Shown here one piece after another: positions 1 to 6,432 of a stretch of DNA of 32,196 bases (within the stretch, counting starts at the first letter, position 1; each line of letters starts with the position of its first letter). The translations under genes and the position numbers were made by a program. Source of the DNA: an uncultured beta proteobacterium (GTDB taxonomy: Bacteria > Pseudomonadota > Gammaproteobacteria > Burkholderiales > Burkholderiaceae_C). The stretch covers positions 1 to 32,196 of the forward strand of contig CAIYYA010000262.1 of assembly GCA_903930255.1 (NCBI GenBank), read 5' to 3'. Under the pieces are notes generated by a model that saw nothing but the letters and a program-made list of their open reading frames with translations, was not told the DNA's origin and ran no database searches.

Positions 1-1363
1 GTATGACAATGAGCGACTCTTCAGCGCGCACGCCCTGCATTTTCAGAACACTGGGAACGCGCCCGTCGAGCCGACTCGGGTCTGCCGCGTGGTATCGAAT
101 GCCATTTTTGTAAAGCAGTTGCTCAGTAGTCGCATCGTAACCCTCTGTGGGCGCACGAAAACCAACCACAGTGCTGATATTGGGCAGCACCGAAGCCAAT
201 TCAGCTTTCATGGTCTGAATGCGCTGCTCCTGTGTAAACGATGGCTGATCTTTAAAGCTGACATGAACATCGCCATGGTAGGCAATTTCAGCGTCGCGTG
301 ATAGTTGCTTGACCAGATCAGCAAACTGCACGCCCACCGAAGTCAGCACAAAAAAAGTGGGACGGTAATTAATGCTTTTCATCATGCTGGAAAAAGCCGA
401 CGCATTCTGAAAACCCTGTTCAGTGTCCATCTCGATCACTTGTGCCGCCAGCTTGCCATCAGGCCATGCCGCTCGCACAATGCTGGGCTGGCGCTGCAGC
501 CACTTCAAGGTGTCGTCAATCAACTGATGCATGACAAAGGGACGCGATTCCCAGGTGGTTTCGGCAAATGCAAACAAGGCCGCCCGCCCCGTGCCTGGCA
601 AGCCCTCGTTAAAAACAATGGCGCCCTCCTGATTGCGACCTTCCTCGGGAATACGTGCCCAGTTCATAAAACGTGCAGCGATTGATTCACCTGTAAAACG
701 CAGCAGGTTTTCGGTGGTTTTGCCCATCCAGATGCGCGCGCCAGCTGGTTGTTGTGTCGAAAGTGGCGACTCGCCATTGAGCGTGAGTTGACGAGATTCA
801 GATTCTGCCGGGATTTCACCCACCATCTTGGCACCCAAACTCTCCATCAGCTGCCAGCCAGCCCAATCGCCAGTGCCGCTGCGCGTGCCGCTGGCCCAGG
901 TCGCCAGCACACTGCCGCCCTTTGACCTGAAATTCAAAATGGCATCGCGCTCAGCGTCATTCAGTGCCAAGGCTGAAGGCAGAATCAGCACACCACTGGT
1001 CTGCTTCTGCAAGAGCAGTGGATCCGCTATTTCCCGAACCTGCATCTTACGGTCAGTGAAGTAACTGCGCCACGGCGTTAACAAGGTGTCGTAGTTGCCA
1101 CCTATTTTGGCGAAATAAGTTTTAGAGTTGGGTGAAGCATAAAGAAAGATGAGGTCGCTGGAAGCGCCAAAACTAAAACTGCCACCCTGCATCCCCAGAG
1201 CAGGGAGTTTCCAGCCAAGGATTTGCATCATCGACAGAAAAACCAGCACCGGCATCGAAATGCCCAAAATAATCATCACCGGCATGTAAGTGCCGATTCG
1301 ACGAAAAATAGAACGTTGATTCAGGTCAACAGGTGCGGGTTCTTCGAGTCGAATTTTTCGCAT
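1..1363 (-). CDS. Polysaccharide deacetylase-like protein, membrane-anchored (C-terminus beyond window)
   Basis: Reading the minus strand from the ATG at 1363 gives 454 uninterrupted codons that run off the left edge. A charged N-terminus is followed by one membrane segment (about residues 26-47). Next comes a flavodoxin/glutamine-amidotransferase-like domain containing GVLILPSALAL and GGSVLATWASGTR. A NodB-type deacetylase domain follows, with the acid in IEMDTE (D313), the metal-binding pair in YHGDVH (H363, H367) and GFRAPTEGYD (R403). The family removes acetyl groups from GlcNAc-type polymers; an outward-facing location is inferred from the single anchor. It is the last visible gene of the minus-strand operon starting at 6320, 10 bases after the small membrane gene. 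It is a paralogue of the genes at 6433 and 10224. The substrate is unknown, and the C-terminal motifs cannot be seen. Confidence 0.85.
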   Translation of the reverse strand, partial: MRKIRLEEPAPVDLNQRSIFRRIGTYMPVMIILGISMPVLVFLSMMQILGWKLPALGMQGGSFSFGASSDLIFLYASPNSKTYFAKIGGNYDTLLTPWRSYFTDRKMQVREIADPLLLQKQTSGVLILPSALALNDAERDAILNFRSKGGSVLATWASGTRSGTGDWAGWQLMESLGAKMVGEIPAESESRQLTLNGESPLSTQQPAGARIWMGKTTENLLRFTGESIAARFMNWARIPEEGRNQEGAIVFNEGLPGTGRAALFAFAETTWESRPFVMHQLIDDTLKWLQRQPSIVRAAWPDGKLAAQVIEMDTEQGFQNASAFSSMMKSINYRPTFFVLTSVGVQFADLVKQLSRDAEIAYHGDVHVSFKDQPSFTQEQRIQTMKAELASVLPNISTVVGFRAPTEGYDATTEQLLYKNGIRYHAADPSRLDGRVPSVLKMQGVRAEESLIVI

Positions 1364-1373
1364 GGCTTAGCCG

Positions 1374-1595
1374 TTAATCTGGTTTGAGATTGCCAACGTC
1401 AGCACCTACCGGAATATAGGGTGTTAAAAAGATCGGCTCCTGAAGCCCCCTGGCATCCATGGTTGCATCGCCACGCCCTTTCGTAGGTTTTCGCTTGTCA
1501 CGCAATTTAAACGCCGCATAAGCCCCCACGCCCACGACCATCGTGCCGACGGTCGTGATCAAAATAACAGTTGCCAGAATTGAAATCAGATCCAT
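1374..1595 (-). CDS. Small single-span membrane protein, unknown
   Basis: This 73-residue protein has an N-terminal hydrophobic stretch (about residues 4-30, rich in I, V, T and G). A basic stop-transfer segment (KLRDKRKPTKGR) and a short soluble tail ending in NLKPD follow. It lies 2 bases after the glycosyltransferase and 10 bases before the deacetylase, so it is almost certainly cotranslated with them. I do not recognise its family. By position it could be the small partner of the synthase, as PgaD is for PgaC or BcsF is in enterobacterial bcsEFG operons, but no sequence similarity to either is evident. It is shorter than PgaD and has only one membrane span. Confidence 0.7.
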   Translation of the reverse strand: MDLISILATVILITTVGTMVVGVGAYAAFKLRDKRKPTKGRGDATMDARGLQEPIFLTPYIPVGADVGNLKPD

Positions 1596-1597
1596 GA

Positions 1598-2953
1598 TTA
1601 AAGTTTACCCTCTCGCTCGAGTTTGCCCCAGGTCATCGTCGCACCGCGCCACTCTTCGATCGTAGCCAGCACCTTGGCGACATCGGTGATATTGATGTAA
1701 AAAAGACGAAACAACACAGAATAAAAAATAAGTGACGGGTCTTCCTCTTCGATCACCACGCAGTATGCAGCCGCTATCACGTCAAGCACGGCCAGCTGCA
1801 GCCACCAGTAAAACAACAAAGTGGCCAGACCAAACTGGAAGCTCACATAAATAAAAAACAGATTTCCCAGCACCGTCGAAAAAGGCCACATGATGCCTTC
1901 GAACAGCATATACCAGAGCATATAAAAATTAACACCTGATTTGCGCGGACTAAACAAGGCCTTGCTGTGTTTTTTGGTCGCCTGGAGAATGCCGCGCGTC
2001 CAGCGATAGCGTTGCTTGATCAGATCCAACAAACGACTCGGTGTTTCAACCCAGGCAATGGCAGCTGGTTCGTAAGAAATGGCCCAACCACGCATCAATA
2101 TCTTGAGGGTTAGGTCACAATCTTCAGCGAAAGTGTCGTGGTCGTAGCCCCCCACTTGCAATAAAACCGATTTGCGAAAAAATCCAAGCGGCCCTGGAAT
2201 GATATTCACAGAACGAATAAAACTTTGCGCTTTGCGCGCCATGGCCAAGCCTTCAACATACTCGAGCGCCTGAATATTCGTCCAGACGTTTTCACGGTTG
2301 ATGACCTTGACACTCCCGGCCACTGCGCCAACAGACGGGTTGTCAAAATGAGGGATGCAAACCCGAATCGTATTGCTCGAGAGTTTGGCATCACCATCCA
2401 TGTTCAACACAAACTCGCCCCGCGCCAGAGTCATGCCGGTATTCAGTGCCTCGGCTTTGCCCGCATTGCGTTTGGTGATGACGCGAATCGTCACATTTCG
2501 GCTGGTACGCGCAATTTCGAGGGCTTTCTCATAGGTATCGTCAGTAGAACCATCATCAATAACGATGATTTCATAATTCGGATAGTCCAACTCAGTCAGG
2601 GAGCGCAGCGCCGGTTGTATGACCACACCTTCGTTGTAGGCCGGCACCACAATCGACACCATGGGGAGTGAGCTTTCTTCAGAAAACCGAGGCGGCTCAT
2701 ACGCGCGTTTTTTGTAAATCGTTTCGATTTGCTCCATGAACGAGTACAGAATCAGCACCGCATAGCGCAGCACCAACAGCACCAAAAAAAGCAACAAATA
2801 CGCCGAAATAGCCGAAAGAATCCAGCTCTCCATCAGCGCGCTAAATGAACCCTCTTGCTTTTGTACCGTTCGATAACTCAGTGCCAAGATGGTAATCATC
2901 CCCCCCGTGACGACAACCATCAACACATAGCGATAAATTTTGTTTAGCGCCAA
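1598..2953 (-). CDS. Processive family-2 glycosyltransferase (PgaC/IcaA/BcsA-type), motifs intact
   Basis: This inner-membrane synthase of about 451 residues has N-terminal membrane segments, a cytosolic GT-A domain and C-terminal membrane segments. Motifs, numbered from the TTG at 2953, are VVPAYNE, IDDGS (D133/D134), NAGKAEALN, DGD (186-188), AEDCD (E277/D278) and QRYRW (314-318). This is the full set expected of a processive beta-glycan synthase. No PilZ domain is present. The reading frame is open to a GTG at 3025, but that start overlaps the upstream gene by 82 bases. TTG 2953, with a GGA about 7 bases upstream, overlaps by only 10 bases and keeps the first membrane helix; ATG 2920 is the alternative. 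It is the only glycosyltransferase in the window with a complete active site, so it is the likely polymerising enzyme. The sugar donor cannot be told from sequence. Confidence 0.85.
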   Translation of the reverse strand: MALNKIYRYVLMVVVTGGMITILALSYRTVQKQEGSFSALMESWILSAISAYLLLFLVLLVLRYAVLILYSFMEQIETIYKKRAYEPPRFSEESSLPMVSIVVPAYNEGVVIQPALRSLTELDYPNYEIIVIDDGSTDDTYEKALEIARTSRNVTIRVITKRNAGKAEALNTGMTLARGEFVLNMDGDAKLSSNTIRVCIPHFDNPSVGAVAGSVKVINRENVWTNIQALEYVEGLAMARKAQSFIRSVNIIPGPLGFFRKSVLLQVGGYDHDTFAEDCDLTLKILMRGWAISYEPAAIAWVETPSRLLDLIKQRYRWTRGILQATKKHSKALFSPRKSGVNFYMLWYMLFEGIMWPFSTVLGNLFFIYVSFQFGLATLLFYWWLQLAVLDVIAAAYCVVIEEEDPSLIFYSVLFRLFYINITDVAKVLATIEEWRGATMTWGKLEREGKL

Positions 2954-4326
2954 AGTTTTTCCAGGCTCACGTTGGCAGACTGCGCACGATAGGCAGAGTT
3001 TTCGCGCCAGCTTGCCATCGACCACAAATTGACATTCAAAGCGATATCACTGGTCAGCCAATGCTTGCCGCCCGCAGAGACGCTCCAGCTATTACCCGCA
3101 TCCCCATAAAGTGGTAAGCCTAGTTGCGCAGAGCCAAACAAATTCCATTCTGCAGCGCCCCATTCAGCCAAAATTCCGGCATAGGCTGTACCAGAGCCGT
3201 TCACGGGTGACCAGTAGGTTTTTGCTGAAGCACTCGCAGAGCGCCCCTCAATACCCGCAAAAGGTTTGAAATTGCTACCGAGTGGACGCCAAGCCGAGTT
3301 GAAATTCAGACTATGTGAAATGATCGAATTGCCATCAGAGACGCCGTAATAGTCGATGCGCCCCTGCACACTGCCCAACGCGAAGGACTGGGTGGCATTG
3401 GCACCCAAGTAGATAGCCGATAAATCATTGATCGACGCAATCGGATTAACCGACATTTTGCCCCAGTTAACCCGCCCCGCACCAACAGTGAGCTGCTCGT
3501 CAAAAAACTTAACTCGCCCAGTGGCATACAAGGACCGATTCAACTTGGTGGGCATATTCAACTCTAGACTGGGCTTCAGAGCCAAATCCAAACTTTGATA
3601 ACGCAGGGTCACCTCTTGCTGATTGGCCATGGCAGTCGGCAGCCAATCTTTCATGCCGGCAATTTCCACCTCAAAAATATTCGCACCTGAATCGTCGCGC
3701 CAACGGTGATTGAGTGTAGCCATGGTGCGCTTAAGTTCTGATGAATCGCTTGAACCCATTACACCCCAAGTGGTGCGCGGACTGAGTTCACGGCTGGCCA
3801 AATCGAAACCTTCGAGTGCGTCTGCATTGGTTGGGTCATTAGCCAGCACCGTTTGATACAAAGGCAACGCCAGGTCATGACGGCCACGCCAGCTGTTGAT
3901 GTTAGCCATGCCCACGTTGGCCGCATTGGCGAATTTACCTTTGCTCAACCCCTGATACGCGGGCACAGCTTGCTTCACACGTCCTGTCCATGCCAAACTA
4001 TTGGCAATGATGAGTTGCAGCTCTTCATCTACGCTTTGCGTCGCCATCAAGGCCAATCCCTCAGTACCAGCGGCGTGGTAGTCACCGGCAGCATTCAAAT
4101 CCACAATCTTTTGCAGCGCAGGCGCACGTTTGGGCGCATTTTCTTCGGGCGCTTTTTCTGCATTTCCAATGAATTTGAAAGGTTCGATCCAGCCCGAGCT
4201 ATTGCCAATTGGAGCGCCCTTGATCTCAGAGCCAGGACTGACAGAAAACCCGGTCGTTTGCGCCAACAGGTAAGAGGGCAAACAAACCCCAAGCAAACCT
4301 ATGTAATGGATGTATTTCATATTCAT
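2944..4326 (-). CDS. Outer-membrane polysaccharide exporter, TPR plus beta-barrel
   Basis: The 460-residue protein starts with a signal peptide (MNMKYIHYIGLLGVCLPSYLLAQ). A TPR-like helical part follows at about residues 60-180, for example around GDYHAAGTEGLALMA and HDLALPLYQTVLANDPTNADALEG. The remainder is rich in alternating polar/hydrophobic strands with aromatic ends, as in outer-membrane barrels, and ends VSLEKLWR. The arrangement matches periplasmic TPR scaffold plus porin exporters such as BcsC, PgaA and AlgK/AlgE, but with a much shorter TPR region than BcsC (about 1100 residues) or PgaA (about 800). It lies between bcsE and the synthase gene, 5 bases after the former and overlapping the latter. 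It most likely carries the nascent chain through the outer membrane. Confidence 0.75.
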   Translation of the reverse strand: MNMKYIHYIGLLGVCLPSYLLAQTTGFSVSPGSEIKGAPIGNSSGWIEPFKFIGNAEKAPEENAPKRAPALQKIVDLNAAGDYHAAGTEGLALMATQSVDEELQLIIANSLAWTGRVKQAVPAYQGLSKGKFANAANVGMANINSWRGRHDLALPLYQTVLANDPTNADALEGFDLASRELSPRTTWGVMGSSDSSELKRTMATLNHRWRDDSGANIFEVEIAGMKDWLPTAMANQQEVTLRYQSLDLALKPSLELNMPTKLNRSLYATGRVKFFDEQLTVGAGRVNWGKMSVNPIASINDLSAIYLGANATQSFALGSVQGRIDYYGVSDGNSIISHSLNFNSAWRPLGSNFKPFAGIEGRSASASAKTYWSPVNGSGTAYAGILAEWGAAEWNLFGSAQLGLPLYGDAGNSWSVSAGGKHWLTSDIALNVNLWSMASWRENSAYRAQSANVSLEKLWR

Positions 4327-4331
4327 GCGAT

Positions 4332-5516
4332 TTAATGAACGGCTCGCACAGCGCGCGTCGCACGCGGTGCATCTTTTTTACCCAATGTCGGAATGCTGGC
4401 CATGCCATCATATTCAAACACACTGTCGGATGCCTCTTGGGTCGGCAGTACGGGGGGTGCAACGACAACCTTCACTGGCGACTTGACAGCAGGTTTAGGC
4501 ACAGACCTGGGAAATTGCGCCTCGATGGGAGCCTCGTAGCGGGGCACTGGGGCGATCAATGGAGCAGGTGCAGCCACAGCGACAGCTTCAGCTGGGGCGT
4601 TTTTGAATAAACCTCCAAGCGGCAAGGGTTTTTCGGTAGGGGTAACTGGTGCAGATTGTGCGGGGCTCGCAGCCACGCGAGGCAACGTTTCCGGGGCAAA
4701 TTCTTGCGCTGGAGCGAGCTCTTTTGGGGGCGGTGGGCGCGACTGCGCCTGAGCTTGCGCCTGGGCTGCAGTAATCTCAGAAAAATCAGGCAGAGTTTCA
4801 TGCTCAGAAGCACGCAACAAGGCCGCCATTTCGGCCTGCATTTCTTCGCGGTTAACAACGAATCGGACGTCTCCAAATACATCATCGACCGGCATTCTGA
4901 AAAGGCGCGCCAGCGTTGGCAACAAGACAGTCTGCGGGCAGGCACTTAAAAAAACAAAAAAGTTTTCAGTATCTGTAGAGAACAAATCACCGGGTCTGTT
5001 AATGCCGTTGTTGGTGACCAAATCGATCATAGGTATATTGGATTTTGGTCGACCAACCACCATGGCACAAGGAATGTCAAGGGTTTCAGAACGCTCCAAA
5101 ACCACCTCGACTTCCCGCACAAATCGCTGCGCGATCAGGTAACCGCTGGCACGTGATGGCAAAACACTGCCCAGCGCTGCCTCAAAATTAATATCCACAT
5201 CACGGGTGAAAACTTGCCCCTTTAATGACCCAAACAGCAAAGGCAGTCGGCTCACCGGCACATCGCGATTGATCACCAGATTCAAACCGAGTTTCAGGAG
5301 TAATGCTTCGTTTTGGTAGCGCAGGGAAGCATCTTTTTCTTGCACCACGATGCTCGCATAGCGGCCCAATGACTGCCTGAGTGTGTGCACTGTTTCAGCC
5401 AATTGACGCAATACTGAACCCTGCTGGAACATCAGTATGCAGGTTACCGTTCGCATATTACGAGTTGCGTGCAGCATACCAACCAAGGTATCAACACGTT
5501 GCCACTTGCCCTTCAT
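4332..5516 (-). CDS. bcsE: BcsE C-terminal part: receiver-like and degenerate-GGDEF (RxGD) domains with Pro/Ala tail
   Basis: The 394 residues correspond to the last two domains of BcsE. A receiver-like domain (about 20-140) precedes a degenerate GGDEF domain (about 145-245) carrying RPGD (R174-D177). This is the RxGD I-site-like motif through which enterobacterial BcsE binds c-di-GMP. A low-complexity Pro/Ala-rich tail of about 130 residues ends in a basic stretch (PRATRAVRAVH). The first ATG (5516) is in the same frame as the upstream bcsE half, separated only by TGA plus six codons. A GAGGAA overlapping that stop lies about 14 bases before the ATG, longer than ideal spacing, so translation may be by re-initiation. 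It is a likely cytosolic c-di-GMP receptor that stimulates the polysaccharide machine. Confidence 0.8.
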   Translation of the reverse strand: MKGKWQRVDTLVGMLHATRNMRTVTCILMFQQGSVLRQLAETVHTLRQSLGRYASIVVQEKDASLRYQNEALLLKLGLNLVINRDVPVSRLPLLFGSLKGQVFTRDVDINFEAALGSVLPSRASGYLIAQRFVREVEVVLERSETLDIPCAMVVGRPKSNIPMIDLVTNNGINRPGDLFSTDTENFFVFLSACPQTVLLPTLARLFRMPVDDVFGDVRFVVNREEMQAEMAALLRASEHETLPDFSEITAAQAQAQAQSRPPPPKELAPAQEFAPETLPRVAASPAQSAPVTPTEKPLPLGGLFKNAPAEAVAVAAPAPLIAPVPRYEAPIEAQFPRSVPKPAVKSPVKVVVAPPVLPTQEASDSVFEYDGMASIPTLGKKDAPRATRAVRAVH

Positions 5517-5534
5517 TTGCTTGGCCAGGCTTCC

Positions 5535-5537
5535 TCA
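5535..5537 (-). other. In-frame TGA dividing bcsE into two reading frames
   Basis: The minus strand reads ...FFYMDPN, TGA, GSLAKQ, then the ATG at 5516, all in one frame. The N-terminal RecA-like domain of BcsE ends just before this stop and the receiver-like domain begins just after it. This is either a recent nonsense mutation, a natural split into two cotranslated subunits, or a sequencing error. Confidence 0.8.
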
Positions 5538-6320
5538 ATTAGGATCCATATAGAAAAACTGGGCATCACTGTCATTGATGACCTCTGGTTTTTCAAAGCC
5601 ACTCCCGGCACCCTCGACCACAACCGAATTGCTGCTTGCCTCATACAAACCGTTTTGAACCGCTTTGAGAAGATAACCACGCCCGGCAATGGTTCCTTCG
5701 GGGGATTGCCAATAATCAAAAGTCAGCTCCAAACCGCTTCGATTAGCCCCTAAACGGACAATGCCTGTCAGGCTGTCCATGAGCGCATTGATCGTGCTCG
5801 TTTGCGACTCATTGGTGCGGGTCAAAACCATCAACACCACCACTTGATGTTCTTTGGCCCATCTTCTGAGCACATCAACCTGATCGAGCGCCAACACCAC
5901 ATCATGCAAACTAAGCAGATCATCCGCTTGGTCGAAAATAACATAGCCTCTATCTGGGAATTCGTAATGATCGAGTTCTTCGACAAATGCTTCGGCGCCA
6001 TGGCGAAACATTTTTTTTGTAAATTCTTCCTGCATGACGTACATCTGCAGCAAGCGTTTTTGAATCGCTTGATTGACGTTCAAATTATCAAACGATTCCA
6101 ATCGTTGAACAAAAACTTCTGGATTTTGCGGCACCACAATTCTGCACTGAGTACCGCTACCAAGACCGTGAGCCAAAGTCGATGCCAAAATTGGAAAACG
6201 CGCAGAGGCTGTTTCAGCGATCATCAGATAAAGCCCACCAGGCATCAGCTGATCCGTCAGGCTGGGCAAGCCTGGGACACCTAATCTGACAATTTTTGCT
6301 TCAGCACCTTGCTCATCCAT
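5535..6320 (-). CDS. bcsE: BcsE N-terminal part: RecA/NTPase-like domain
   Basis: The 261 residues match the first domain of BcsE, a degenerate RecA-like fold. Recognisable stretches are the opening PGGLYLMIAETASARFPILAS, YVIFDQADDLLSLHD (about residue 125) and the strand VVLMVLTRTNE. No canonical Walker A is visible, as in known BcsE. The start ATG at 6320 has a good ribosome site (GAGAAAG about 8 bases upstream). It heads the minus-strand operon running to the left edge. In Enterobacteria this domain contacts BcsQ/BcsR; here the bcsP/bcsQ genes sit about 16 kb away in the other minus-strand operon. A complete BcsE would be this protein plus the 394-residue downstream product. Confidence 0.8.
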   Translation of the reverse strand: MDEQGAEAKIVRLGVPGLPSLTDQLMPGGLYLMIAETASARFPILASTLAHGLGSGTQCRIVVPQNPEVFVQRLESFDNLNVNQAIQKRLLQMYVMQEEFTKKMFRHGAEAFVEELDHYEFPDRGYVIFDQADDLLSLHDVVLALDQVDVLRRWAKEHQVVVLMVLTRTNESQTSTINALMDSLTGIVRLGANRSGLELTFDYWQSPEGTIAGRGYLLKAVQNGLYEASSNSVVVEGAGSGFEKPEVINDSDAQFFYMDPN

Positions 6321-6355
6321 TGATTCAACTTTCTCTTTTTAACATTTTATGATAA

Positions 6356-6384
6356 TTGAAATTGTGCAGGCCTGCGCATATTTT
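6356..6384 (+). promoter_or_regulatory. Candidate sigma70 promoter with palindromic spacer
   Basis: TTGAAA (6356-6361) and TATTTT (6379-6384) are separated by 17 bases in the divergent gap between bcsE (minus) and the lipoprotein gene (plus). The spacer contains the perfect 10-base palindrome GCAGGCCTGC (6366-6375), a possible operator. Initiation near 6391 would place the start site after the upstream ATG at 6349, supporting ATG 6433 for the downstream gene. This is prediction by eye only. Confidence 0.4.
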
Positions 6385-6432
6385 GTTAAAGTGCAAAAAC
6401 AAATTAACGCCATACTAACGGCTCAAACCAAC

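Noticed and set aside
305..685. Open frame of 126 codons on the plus strand near the left edge
   Set aside because: Antisense to the truncated deacetylase, whose reading runs through the region without a stop and contains the family motifs.
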